DNA from: JABJGO01 sp963921245
GTDB lineage: Bacteria > Pseudomonadota > Alphaproteobacteria > Rhodospirillales > Casp-alpha2
NCBI GenBank assembly: GCA_963921245.4
Contig: CAWUEY030000001.1
Coordinates: 1,302,001 to 1,366,000 of the forward strand
Direction of reading: 5' to 3'
Length of the DNA: 64,000 nucleotides
The position numbers and the translations under genes were made by a program. This document shows positions 40,784-49,132 of this stretch, piece after piece; the stretch's first letter is position 1; every line of letters begins with the position of its first letter. The notes under the pieces are model-generated. The model searched no databases. It was not told the DNA's origin and saw only the letters and a program-made list of their open reading frames with translations.

Positions 40784-41614
40784 TTGTTGAAATTCGTCTT
40801 TTTGGCCTTGATCGGCAGCTATCTGGCGCTGGTCCTGCTGATCTACACTTTTCAGCGCACCCTCATGTATGCGCCTTCTCGTGAGGTTTTGCCCGTGCCG
40901 ACCGAGGCTGGCGTGCCGGAGTTACAGTCTGTTGAGCATAAAACATCAGATGGCTTGACGCTCACCTCATGGTATTCAAATTCATCGCCGAAAACGGGCA
41001 AGACAATCGTGTATTTTCATGGAAACGCCGGGGACATAGCGGACCGCGCATTCAAGGCCCGACAGTTTCTTGATGCGGGATATGGCGTTTTTCTTTTAGG
41101 GTATCGGGGGTTCGCTGCAAACAAGGGAACACCAACCGAGGAGGGTCTTTACAGGGATGCGCGTTCTGCTTTGAGTTTTCTCAAATCACAGGGTGTAGCG
41201 CCGGTTGATATCGTACTCTATGGAGAATCCTTAGGCGGTGCCATTGCGGTGCAAATGGCACTCGAATTGGCCTCGGAAAGACAGGGAGCGGAGAGCGAAC
41301 CTGTGCGAGGTGTGGTACTTGAGTCCACATTTACGAGCATGGGAAGTATCGCGGCGGTTCACTACCCTTGGCTTCCCGCCGGGTATCTTGTCAAAGACAA
41401 ATATGACTCGATCCGTAAAATCGATCTTATCAGGTCTCCGCTTTACATCATGCATGGCGGGCGGGACAGAACGGTACCGCAGGCGCACGGTAAACGCTTG
41501 TTTGCACTCGCGAGAGAACCCAAAGAGGCGAATTGGATCAGCGGGGCCCATCATAACGATGTTTATGAACACGGGGCCGGAAAAAGGCTGATTGACTGGC
41601 TCAATACCCTCTAG
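40784..41614 (+). CDS. Alpha/beta hydrolase, BEM46/ABHD13-like
   Basis: The 276-residue protein has one N-terminal membrane helix (about 3-23) and an alpha/beta hydrolase fold. Motifs: oxyanion HGNAGDIADR, FLLGYRGFAANKGTPTEEGL, nucleophile elbow LYGESLGGA, acid in GGRDRTVPQAHG and the catalytic His in AHHNDVYEHG. This is the membrane-anchored BEM46-like group; substrate unknown. The start is TTG 40784; no ATG precedes the helix. A σ70-like site lies between it and the next gene. Confidence 0.88.
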   Translation: MLKFVFLALIGSYLALVLLIYTFQRTLMYAPSREVLPVPTEAGVPELQSVEHKTSDGLTLTSWYSNSSPKTGKTIVYFHGNAGDIADRAFKARQFLDAGYGVFLLGYRGFAANKGTPTEEGLYRDARSALSFLKSQGVAPVDIVLYGESLGGAIAVQMALELASERQGAESEPVRGVVLESTFTSMGSIAAVHYPWLPAGYLVKDKYDSIRKIDLIRSPLYIMHGGRDRTVPQAHGKRLFALAREPKEANWISGAHHNDVYEHGAGKRLIDWLNTL

Positions 41615-41665
41615 TCCCAACCCGGAAAATTCATAGCTAATCCGGTCTGAAAAAGCGCCTGCTTA

Positions 41666-41694
41666 TTGACTATTTGAGTGTTTACGCATAATTT
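41666..41694 (+). promoter_or_regulatory. Probable promoter with long leader for the gene at 41868
   Basis: TTGACT (41666-41671) and TAATTT (41689-41694) stand 17 bases apart. The start codon is about 170 bases downstream, giving a long leader in which a GCGCT/AGCGC hairpin occurs near 41775. Activity inferred. Confidence 0.45.
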
Positions 41695-41867
41695 ACCATG
41701 AATAGAGAAGTCTACCCTGCGGTTAGTTGTATGTGAAACACGATGCAACGCGAACGCCGGAGAACATGTAGGCGCTGTTAGCGCTTCATTATCAGGAATG
41801 TCCGCATTTGGATTTTTCTCAGGCTGGGTGAATTTTTCGCAGACGTGCGAAGATTTTTGGAGACAAA

Positions 41868-42341
41868 ATGGCTCTCGTAGCAAAACCCGTATCGGCAGCA
41901 GCGCCCCAGAACGCGGCAGCCATTCGGCCCGCCAATTTGGCGCGCGCCGGTGTTGCCAGCAGTTTGGGTGGAGCTGTTGATTCCGTTGCCCATGCGGGTT
42001 CAGCACTCGTTGAAAATGGCGCATTTTCAGTGGTTGTCGGACAGGGTAACCGAGAGTTTGCCGGGCAGTCATCTTACTCGTTCTCGCAACGACACGATCA
42101 GGGCAACCCGCTGCCCAATCCTGGTACCGGAATTGTCGATCTTACCAGCCAGGGATTTGTTGAGCTTATAGAACTTCGCGATACCCTTACCTCAAACGGA
42201 TCAGATGGAAATAGAGCGGTCGAAGCCGGAGCGAGAACAGGTCGTCTGATCCGTCAGGCAGTTGCACTTTATGAGGCGAGCATCGAAATCGCGGCGGGTC
42301 ATGTGGACTTGCGTGGTGAAACAATCAGTATCACTTTGTGA
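41868..42341 (+). CDS. Unrecognised protein of 157 residues
   Basis: I do not recognise this protein. The first 35 residues are rich in Ala and lack a clear signal peptide. The middle is polar (SYSFSQRHDQGNPLPNPG) and the C-terminal third has a likely helix, GARTGRLIRQAVALYEASIEIAAG, ending with GETISITL. ATG 41868 has TTTGGAGA upstream. Its own promoter and a strong terminator at 42370 make it a monocistronic unit. A structural or secreted role is possible, but nothing in the context shows it. Confidence 0.75.
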   Translation: MALVAKPVSAAAPQNAAAIRPANLARAGVASSLGGAVDSVAHAGSALVENGAFSVVVGQGNREFAGQSSYSFSQRHDQGNPLPNPGTGIVDLTSQGFVELIELRDTLTSNGSDGNRAVEAGARTGRLIRQAVALYEASIEIAAGHVDLRGETISITL

Positions 42342-42369
42342 TCGGTTCAATCTCATCGAGAATGTTCAT

Positions 42370-42393
42370 CGGAGGCTGTTTGCCTCCGTTTTT
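42370..42393 (+). terminator. Rho-independent terminator
   Basis: CGGAGGC pairs with GCCTCCG in a perfect 7-bp stem with a TGTTT loop, followed by TTTTT. It ends the transcript of the preceding unknown gene 28 bases after its stop. Confidence 0.88.
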
Positions 42394-42458
42394 CTTTCCC
42401 CGGTTGTATCTGCCGTGTAGATTTGACCTTATCGGGTTGCGGAAAAGCAGGGGTATAC

Positions 42459-42989
42459 ATGCCGGCTGATGTGAAATCTGCATTTGATGTCGCGTTCTGG
42501 TTTGCCGATAGCGCACTGGCTGAAAACGAATACATGCAACCACAGAAGCTTCAGCGCCTGCTGTTCATTTCTCAGGCGTACTATTCGGTCGCTTTTCCAA
42601 AACGCACGTTAATGCCGGCGGTCTTTATCGCCGATGAAATGGGGCCCATTGAACCGAATGTTTTTATGGCTTTTTCACGCGGGCGACCCGACCTGGATGT
42701 GGAGCTTTATCTGCCGCACGATGTGGACGCATTTCTGGGCAGCATCTGGGGGCGGTTCGGGCACCATTCCATTGAGCGATTGAACGAATTGACAAATGAA
42801 ACCGCGGCCTACAAACAGGCGCGGCTGCGCGGGGACAGGGCGGAGATAACGCTGGAAGCGATGAGAATTTCGTTTACCCGTGGAGAGACCGTGCCGAGCG
42901 TTGAGCAAGTTGTAAGGCCCAAAGTCATGCGAACCCAAAGCGGAAAGCCGGTTATTGTAAGGTCCTGGAACCCGCTGGATAAATCGTAG
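42459..42989 (+). CDS. SocA/Panacea-domain (DUF4065) protein
   Basis: The 176-residue protein matches the Panacea (SocA-like) domain: AFDVAFWFADSALAENEYMQPQKLQRLLFISQAYYS at about residues 8-43, then FIADEMGPIEPNVFMAFSRGRP. Such domains serve as antitoxins or proteolytic adaptors; SocA of Caulobacter hands its toxin SocB to ClpXP. No toxin gene is visible within 500 bases on either side, so it may be a solitary adaptor. ATG 42459 is preferred to an earlier in-frame start because it begins the domain. Confidence 0.75.
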   Translation: MPADVKSAFDVAFWFADSALAENEYMQPQKLQRLLFISQAYYSVAFPKRTLMPAVFIADEMGPIEPNVFMAFSRGRPDLDVELYLPHDVDAFLGSIWGRFGHHSIERLNELTNETAAYKQARLRGDRAEITLEAMRISFTRGETVPSVEQVVRPKVMRTQSGKPVIVRSWNPLDKS

Positions 42990-43161
42990 GAATAAGGTCT
43001 GGAAAATTTGGTCAGTTGCCGGGTACAGAGTCCTGGTCGGGTAACTTGCCGAGGTAAAACCCCCGCCCGCGAAGAAAAAACACCGCGCCGTCTTGCCAGA
43101 CACGAAGGGCTCGATCAAACGATGCGGTTTGGCGTAACTGAGACGGCTCTTGTGCGTAACA

Positions 43162-43194
43162 CCCCTGATAACCTCAAATTCAGGTTATCAGGGG
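43162..43194. promoter_or_regulatory. Perfect 13-bp inverted repeat upstream of the Mrp cluster
   Basis: CCCCTGATAACCT and AGGTTATCAGGGG frame a 7-base loop. No T-run follows. It lies within the 467-base gap between the SocA-like gene and mrpE, about 260 bases before the mrpE start. It could be a terminator lacking its U-tract, an mRNA hairpin or a dimeric regulator site. No gene is apparent in the rest of the gap. Confidence 0.6.
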
Positions 43195-43456
43195 CGGATC
43201 CCTTAAAAAAAATACGTGTACAAATCCGCCAGATCATGTGCTCTACTGACGATCAGAATTCATGGGGCTCAAAAGAACAAAAATAGAAATGAAGGAGAAT
43301 GTGTATGCATTCATACCAAGCGCGTATACGGTTTTCCTTCACCAATAGAAGAGCGGCACGTGGAGATATCTGTTTTGAAGAGAAAGCGGGATTGCCTGCC
43401 GGTGCGGGGGTTGGTAGTTAAATTGAACTGCATTGAATCTGGCAATGGGGATCCAG

Positions 43457-43927
43457 ATGCGCCACGTAATTAGTCTAACGATTGTGCTCGCCTGTTTTTG
43501 GTGGCTGAACTCAGGTTTAGCCCATCTCTTGATGCTTTCGCTGGCGGCGGCATCAATTATCCTGGTTGTTTGGATTTGTCACCGCATGGATGTTGTGGAC
43601 CATCAGTTGGACCCCGTTCATCTATCACCCGGATTCCCGGGTTATCTAGTGTGGCTGGCAAAGGAGGTCATTGTTTCCAATATCACCGTTGTCAAGCACG
43701 TTTGGCTTGGCAACCAATCGATTTCCCCGACCCTAGAAAAAATCAAGATGGGGCAGAGAACAGATATCGGAAAGGTTATATTTGCGAACTCAATAACGCT
43801 AACACCGGGAACTGTTACGGTTGAACTGGAAGGGGATGAGGCGCTTGTTCACGGCTTGTTGAGGGAGAATGTGGAAGACTTGAAGGACGGTGAAATGAAT
43901 AGCCGCATCTGTAGGCTGGAAGAGTAA
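43457..43927 (+). CDS. mrpE: Mrp-type Na+/H+ antiporter subunit E
   Basis: MrpE is a small membrane subunit of the multisubunit cation/proton antiporter. The product is about 156 residues: two N-terminal helices (ISLTIVLACFWWLNSG and LMLSLAAASIILVVWIC), then a cytosolic domain with ANSITLTPGTVTVELEGDEALVHGL, the MnhE signature. Start choice lies between ATG 43457, ATG 43445 and an earlier TTG; none has a strong Shine-Dalgarno. It opens a nine-gene run to 50807 with overlaps of a few bases. Confidence 0.9.
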   Translation: MRHVISLTIVLACFWWLNSGLAHLLMLSLAAASIILVVWICHRMDVVDHQLDPVHLSPGFPGYLVWLAKEVIVSNITVVKHVWLGNQSISPTLEKIKMGQRTDIGKVIFANSITLTPGTVTVELEGDEALVHGLLRENVEDLKDGEMNSRICRLEE

Positions 43928-44236
43928 ATGCTGAGCGTCGCTACCGCCACTATCCTTGTTGTTATGGCCATGGCATTTATCAGAGCCAGTAGAGGCCCAA
44001 CATTCTATGACCGTATCCTTGCGGTCAATATGCTGAACACAAAAACAGTGTTGTTGATTTGTCTTCTGGGATTTGTCATGGGGCGACCCGACTTTCTGGA
44101 TATAGCCATTGTCTATGCCCTGATCAGTTTCATCAGTGTTCTTGCTGTCCTGTATTTCTCAGGCGCATTCAAAGTCGATAGTGACTCGATTGAAACACAG
44201 GCAAGCGAAACCCGGTCCGGCGAAGGGAAGTCGTGA
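43928..44236 (+). CDS. mrpF: Mrp-type antiporter subunit F
   Basis: A 102-residue membrane protein with three helices. It shows RASRGPTFYDRILAVNMLNTKTVLLICLLG and DIAIVYALISFISVLAVLYF, the MnhF pattern. It starts directly after the mrpE stop with no gap and overlaps mrpG by 4 bases, so the three are coupled. The polar tail (EDS/ETQASETRSGE-like) is unusual only in length. Confidence 0.9.
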   Translation: MLSVATATILVVMAMAFIRASRGPTFYDRILAVNMLNTKTVLLICLLGFVMGRPDFLDIAIVYALISFISVLAVLYFSGAFKVDSDSIETQASETRSGEGKS

Positions 44237-44565
44237 TGGAAGTGGTTCTCGATGTCATGAGTGGCACATGCCTGTTACTTGGCGGTTTTCTTGCTATCTC
44301 CAGCGGATTGGGGATCATCCGTTTTCCCGATTTCTTTACCCGCATGCATGCGGTTGGTGTCAGTGACACGCTGGTTACGGTTTTGATCCTGGTTGGGCTG
44401 CTTTTACAGCTTCCGGAATGGCTGGTGGTCGCAAAACTCATTTTTATCCTTCTGATGACGTTGTTTATCAATCCAACCGCGAGTCATGCTTTGGCCAAAG
44501 CAGCCCTTAAAGCCGGACTTACACCAAAAGTGTCGGGAGAAACAAAAGAAGGGGAGCGGTCATAG
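44233..44565 (+). CDS. mrpG: Mrp-type antiporter subunit G
   Basis: A 110-residue membrane protein with three helices: GTCLLLGGFLAISSGLGIIRFPDFFTRMHAVGVSDTL is the diagnostic MnhG motif, including RFPDFFTRMHA. The GTG start at 44233 overlaps the mrpF stop. Its TAG at 44563-44565 overlaps a probable AUA start of the next gene. Confidence 0.9.
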   Translation: MMEVVLDVMSGTCLLLGGFLAISSGLGIIRFPDFFTRMHAVGVSDTLVTVLILVGLLLQLPEWLVVAKLIFILLMTLFINPTASHALAKAALKAGLTPKVSGETKEGERS

Positions 44566-45575
44566 AATCCTACGTTCATCTTGCTTTGCTGGCGTTGCTT
44601 GTCGGTGTCGCTGCGGTCATTGCCAGGGTCAGGGATTTGCTGGCAGTTGCGATGTTGCTGGGTGTTTACGGCCTGTTGTCGGCATGCCTTTTTGTTTTTA
44701 TGGATGCTGTCGACGTGGCGTTCACAGAAGCTTCTGTTGGTGCCGGAATTTCAACAATACTGATGTTGACAGCGGTTGCAATTACAGGCCGCAGGGAGTC
44801 GTCATCTTTATATCGCTCGTCGATTGCATTGGTTCTGGTTGTCCTTACAGGGGGACTTTTAATCTACGGTACGTTGGATATGCCGTACTTCGGTGCCATT
44901 GACGCACCGGCTAACCTGCATGTGTCTCCAAGATATCTCGTTGACTCGTTGCGTGAAATCGACGTTCCAAACGCCGTAACCGCCGTCCTTGCCAGCTACC
45001 GGGGGTATGATACTTTCGGCGAAGTGGTTGTGATTTTTACTGCGGGGATAGGCGTGCTTGCTCTGTTGAGTATTACGCGGGAACCCAAAGACAGCGATGA
45101 AGAAGTCGATGCCCTGAACGAAGCCATGCACGACAAGCATCTTATCGTGCGCGTTGTCAGCAAGATGATGATCCCGTTCATTTTGCTGTTTGCTCTTTAC
45201 GTGCAGTTCCACGGAGATTTTGGCCCGGGCGGCGGTTTTCAGGCCGGGGTGATTTTTGCCGCAGCCATTATTCTCTATTCCTTGCTGTTTGGATTGAGCA
45301 CAGCGCGCCGGGTCATCAACAAGCCAGTGGTTCGTGTCTTATCCGGTGTCGGTGTCCTTTTGTATGGCGGTGTCGGCGTCATTTCCTTGCTAAGGGGTGA
45401 AAACTACCTTGATTACAACGCCTTGCGTGAAAATCCCATTGATGGACAGCATTTGGGAATCCTATTGGTTGAGTTCGGCGTTGGGGTAACTGTTGCCTCC
45501 GTTATGATGATTATTTTCTTCAATTTTGCGGGTCGGCGGGAACACCTGCTGCTTAACAAGGACCGGCGTGAATAG
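44562..45575 (+). CDS. mrpB: Fused MrpA C-terminal (DUF4040) + MrpB antiporter subunit, probable AUA start
   Basis: The protein of about 337 residues joins two Mrp modules. The first 75 residues (LLAVAMLLGVYGLLSACLFVFMDAVDVAFTEA) are the DUF4040 piece usually at the end of MrpA; the region from about 190 is MrpB (HGDFGPGGGFQAGVIFAAA). No ATG, GTG or TTG lies at the expected start. ATA at 44562 stands 5 bases after GGGGAG, overlaps the mrpG stop (ATAG), and gives MESYVHLALLALLVG, a sensible N-terminus. The TTG at 44586 is the alternative but is 29 bases from the Shine-Dalgarno. Confidence 0.85.
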   Translation: MESYVHLALLALLVGVAAVIARVRDLLAVAMLLGVYGLLSACLFVFMDAVDVAFTEASVGAGISTILMLTAVAITGRRESSSLYRSSIALVLVVLTGGLLIYGTLDMPYFGAIDAPANLHVSPRYLVDSLREIDVPNAVTAVLASYRGYDTFGEVVVIFTAGIGVLALLSITREPKDSDEEVDALNEAMHDKHLIVRVVSKMMIPFILLFALYVQFHGDFGPGGGFQAGVIFAAAIILYSLLFGLSTARRVINKPVVRVLSGVGVLLYGGVGVISLLRGENYLDYNALRENPIDGQHLGILLVEFGVGVTVASVMMIIFFNFAGRREHLLLNKDRRE

Positions 45576-45925
45576 TGGTATTGGGTCTTTTCAACTACTG
45601 GGCGGTTGTGGTGTTGATGATGATTGGTTTCTACATCGTCATTACGCATGGAAACCTGATCAAGAAAATGGTCGGGCTGACCATTTTTCAAACCTCTGTT
45701 TTCATTTTTTATATTAGCATCGGTAAAGTTGACGGCGGTACGGCGCCGATCCTTGAAGAGGGAATAAAGCTTTATTCCAACCCCTTGCCACACGTCCTGA
45801 TTCTCACGGCTATCGTCGTGGGAATCGCGACCACGGCGTTGGGCCTAGCGTTGATTGTGCGTATCAGGGAAGCATACGGGTCTATCGAAGAAGAAGAAAT
45901 TCAGCATAAGGATGACCTTGCGTGA
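45575..45925 (+). CDS. mrpC: Mrp-type antiporter subunit C (NuoK-like)
   Basis: A 116-residue membrane protein with three helices, homologous to NuoK of complex I. It shows LIKKMVGLTIFQTSVFIFYISIG and PLPHVLILTAIVVGIATTALGLALIVRI, with the conserved membrane-embedded acidic/PHALILTAIVVG motif. The GTG start at 45575 overlaps the previous TAG, and its stop overlaps the next GTG. Confidence 0.92.
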   Translation: MVLGLFNYWAVVVLMMIGFYIVITHGNLIKKMVGLTIFQTSVFIFYISIGKVDGGTAPILEEGIKLYSNPLPHVLILTAIVVGIATTALGLALIVRIREAYGSIEEEEIQHKDDLA

Positions 45926-47400
45926 CAGCACATCTGCCCATATTGCAGGTCATTCTGCCGTTGCTGGCGGCGCCGTCGTGCTTGTTGTTAAGAACGCCGA
46001 GGGTGATCTGGGCGTTCACTTTGGCTGTCAGTGCCATCAGCTTCCTCATCAGCGTTGGCCTGTTGCAACAGGTTCTGGAGACCGGTGCCATTTCCTATGA
46101 GCTCGGGGGATGGAAAGCGCCATGGGGAATTGAGTATCGCATTGATGAACTCAATGCCATGGTGCTGCTGATCATTACAGCTGTGAGTACCGTGGTGTTG
46201 TTTGCAGCCCAGACAAGTATTGAAAAAGAGATACACCGCGACCGGCATACTTTTTTTTACGTTCTCTATCTTCTGTCATTGACCGGAATGTTGGGGATCG
46301 TCTCTACAGGGGACGCCTTCAACGTATTTGTTTTTCTGGAAATTTCTTCATTATCCGGTTACGCCCTTATTGCCATGGGGGGCAGCAGGCGCGCCGTATG
46401 GTCGGCCTTTCAATACCTGGTCATTGGCACCATCGGTGCCACCTTTATCCTGATCAGTATCGGTCTTATCTATGGCATGACTGGTACATTGAATATGGCG
46501 GATATCGCAGATCGATTACCGGAAGTTGCCGAAACAAGGACCATTTTTGCCGCCTTTGTGTTTTTCATTGTTGGCATCAGTCTCAAGCTTGCGCTGTTTC
46601 CAATTCACTACTGGCTGCCCAATGCCTATTCATACGCCCCTTCGATTGTAACGGCATTTTTCGCCGCCACCTCAACCAAAGTTGCGTTGTATCTTCTGAT
46701 CCGGTTTACCTTTTCTGTGTTCGGGTTTTCGTTTTCGTTCACCACATTGCCGATGAATGAATTGTTCCTAACAATTGGTGTGCTGGGGATTTTTTTTGGC
46801 TCTATCGCCGCGATCTATCAGGAAAACATCAAACACTTGTTCGCGTTTTCCAGTATTGCCCAGGTGGGTTATATGATCGTGGGTTACAGTATGGGCACGG
46901 CGGCGGGTCTGATGGCAGGGTTGTTACATCTGTTCAACCACGCGCTTATGAAAGGTACATTGTTCATGGCAATTGCTGCGGTAATGTACCGTGTCGCCAG
47001 TGTTCATATAAATGATTTCAAGGGACTCGGTCGCCAGATGCCCATAACCATGGCGGCAGTCGTCGCTGGTGGTCTGAGCCTTATCGGCATTCCGTTGACC
47101 GTTGGGTTCGTCAGCAAATGGTACCTGGTGCTGGCGGCCCTTGAAAACGGGTGGTGGCCGGTTGCCGCTATCGTGGTAGCCGCCTCCTTGTTGGCGTTGA
47201 TTTATGTATGGCGAATTGTCGAGACGGCTTATTTCGCGGAACCCGAGGCTGGTCACGAACCGGTCAGTGAAGCACCTGCATCGCTTCTTGTGTCCATGTG
47301 GCTCCTGGTTGCTGCCAATATTTACTTTGGTATTGATACGCGTCTTGCGGTGACACTCGCTGATGCAGCCTCTAACGCCTTAATGGGGATCGTGCCGTAA
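45922..47400 (+). CDS. mrpD: Mrp-type antiporter subunit D, first copy (NuoM/NuoN-like)
   Basis: A 492-residue proton-translocating subunit with about 14 helices. The conserved Glu lies in NVFVFLEISSLSGYALI, the TM7 lysine in GISLKLALFPIHYWLPNAYSYAPS and a second lysine in ATSTKVALYLL; KGTLFMAIAAVMYR follows. These are the proton-path residues of complex I-like antiporters. GTG 45922 overlaps the mrpC stop (GTGA), and the stop overlaps the next ATG. Confidence 0.92.
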   Translation: MTAHLPILQVILPLLAAPSCLLLRTPRVIWAFTLAVSAISFLISVGLLQQVLETGAISYELGGWKAPWGIEYRIDELNAMVLLIITAVSTVVLFAAQTSIEKEIHRDRHTFFYVLYLLSLTGMLGIVSTGDAFNVFVFLEISSLSGYALIAMGGSRRAVWSAFQYLVIGTIGATFILISIGLIYGMTGTLNMADIADRLPEVAETRTIFAAFVFFIVGISLKLALFPIHYWLPNAYSYAPSIVTAFFAATSTKVALYLLIRFTFSVFGFSFSFTTLPMNELFLTIGVLGIFFGSIAAIYQENIKHLFAFSSIAQVGYMIVGYSMGTAAGLMAGLLHLFNHALMKGTLFMAIAAVMYRVASVHINDFKGLGRQMPITMAAVVAGGLSLIGIPLTVGFVSKWYLVLAALENGWWPVAAIVVAASLLALIYVWRIVETAYFAEPEAGHEPVSEAPASLLVSMWLLVAANIYFGIDTRLAVTLADAASNALMGIVP

Positions 47401-48884
47401 TGATGTCGCTTTCCCTGATGCTACAGTCATGTATTGTCCTGCCACCTTTGGCCGTCGTCGGGCTTGTCCTGGCCCGAAACAATCCAAACCTTCGCGAATC
47501 CCTTACGATTGTCACGGGTGTTATCGTTCTTTATTTTACCTCCAGCCTGTACGACGCCCTATCCAGTGGTGAGCAAATCTCGGCTTATTGGCTGCAAATT
47601 TTGCCCGGATTACACCTGAGTTTTACCATTGAGCCTTTGGGCATGTTGTTTGCGTTGGTTGCCAGCTTTTTGTGGCCGGTGACGACAGTTTACGCCATCG
47701 GTTACATGCGAAATCATAACGAGGTAAACCAAACCAGATTCTACTCCTGTTTCGCGATCGCCATTGGCAGTGTGATGGGAATAGCCTTTGCCGACAATCT
47801 GTTCACCTTGTTTATCTTTTACGAAGCGTTGACCCTATCCACCTATCCTCTGGTAACCCACGCGGGCACAGAAAAAGCCAGGCAAGGCGGTAGGGTGTAT
47901 ATGGGGATACTCCTCTTCACCTCGATTGTGTTCCTTCTCGTTGCGATAATCGGGACCTGGTTTACAACAGGTACCGTTACCTTTACGCCGGGTGGCGTCT
48001 TTGGCGCGGAACATGACGGCTTTGTTGTCGGTGTTCTTCTTGCGCTGTTTGTTTTTGGTATTGGTAAAGCGGCAATCATGCCATTTCATCGCTGGCTTCC
48101 TGCAGCCATGGTTGCCCCGACACCGGTCAGCGCACTATTGCATGCTGTTGCGGTGGTTAAAGCCGGTGTGTTCTCCGTCATGAAGGTTTGCGTTTACATT
48201 TTCGGCATCGATCTTTTGGCAACACTGCCCGGCACAAATGCTTTGCTCTATCTGGCCGGGGCGACAATCCTGCTGTCGTCACTGGTGGCCATGCGTCAGG
48301 ACAACCTGAAAGCCCGCCTTGCTTATTCAACGGTGAGCCAGCTTGGCTACATAACGGTTGGTGCGTTGCTGGCAACATCCACCGGGGTTATCGGTGGGTC
48401 CATGCACATTGCCATGCATGCCTTTGGTAAAATCACGCTGTTCTTCTGTGCGGGCGCGATCCTTGTTGCGGTACACAAGTCCAATATCAGCGAGATGCGT
48501 GGTCTCGGTCGTCAGATGCCCATAACCATGGCAGCGTTTTTTATCGGGAGTCTCAGCATTATCGGTGTTCCACTGACAGGCGGAACCTGGAGCAAGTGGT
48601 ATCTCCTCACCGGTACGCTCGACACACAACAGTGGGTCATCACGGCGGTGTTGTTAATAAGCTCGCTGTTGAATATTGCCTATCTTCTACCCATCCCTAT
48701 TCGAGCATTCTTTCCGGGCAATGAGACGGTCGAAGCTGACTCGAACATAAAGGAAGCCCCGCTGGCTTCACTGGTCGCTCTGTGCATTACCGCGGTGTGC
48801 TGCGTGGTTTTGTTTTTGTATCCGCAACCGTTGTATGAATTGGTTACAGCCATTTTGGAAGTATCGACCGGAGGGGGAGAATGA
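47400..48884 (+). CDS. Second NuoL/M/N-like antiporter subunit
   Basis: A 494-residue membrane protein of the proton-antiporter family. It has the Glu in LFIFYEALTLSTYPLVTHAGTE, the TM7 lysine in GIGKAAIMPFHRWLPAAMVAPTPVSALLHA, KAGVFSVMKV, and a later amphipathic region. It resembles NuoM/MrpD and the MrpA N-terminal module. Starting at ATG 47400, it overlaps the previous stop (TAATG). It may replace the missing N-terminal half of MrpA. Confidence 0.88.
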   Translation: MMSLSLMLQSCIVLPPLAVVGLVLARNNPNLRESLTIVTGVIVLYFTSSLYDALSSGEQISAYWLQILPGLHLSFTIEPLGMLFALVASFLWPVTTVYAIGYMRNHNEVNQTRFYSCFAIAIGSVMGIAFADNLFTLFIFYEALTLSTYPLVTHAGTEKARQGGRVYMGILLFTSIVFLLVAIIGTWFTTGTVTFTPGGVFGAEHDGFVVGVLLALFVFGIGKAAIMPFHRWLPAAMVAPTPVSALLHAVAVVKAGVFSVMKVCVYIFGIDLLATLPGTNALLYLAGATILLSSLVAMRQDNLKARLAYSTVSQLGYITVGALLATSTGVIGGSMHIAMHAFGKITLFFCAGAILVAVHKSNISEMRGLGRQMPITMAAFFIGSLSIIGVPLTGGTWSKWYLLTGTLDTQQWVITAVLLISSLLNIAYLLPIPIRAFFPGNETVEADSNIKEAPLASLVALCITAVCCVVLFLYPQPLYELVTAILEVSTGGGE

Positions 48885-49132
48885 GCGACATTGAACAAAA
48901 GCACTGGCTAATCAGACCGGGGACAATACATTTGATTTGGCGCTATGGTATCGCCATTTTAGCGATTTTGGTTATTGCTGATTTCTTTGTGGAGCCACAC
49001 CCCTACTTCCAGATCGATGGTACTTTCGGGTTTTTCTCCTGGTACGGGCTCATAACCTGCATCTTGATGGTAGTGTTTGCGAAGGCCTTGGGGTTTTTCA
49101 TAAAACGATCGGATACCTATTATGACGAGTGA
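48881..49132 (+). CDS. Small two-helix membrane protein of the Mrp-like cluster
   Basis: An 83-residue protein with two membrane helices (about 24-42, AILAILVIADFFV, and 52-72, GLITCILMVVFAKALGFFI). It overlaps the previous gene by 4 bases (ATGA) and the next by 11. I do not recognise a named family, though small proteins like it accompany MrpD-type genes in some alphaproteobacteria. Its embedding in the overlaps makes it a real subunit candidate. Confidence 0.75.
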   Translation: MSDIEQKHWLIRPGTIHLIWRYGIAILAILVIADFFVEPHPYFQIDGTFGFFSWYGLITCILMVVFAKALGFFIKRSDTYYDE

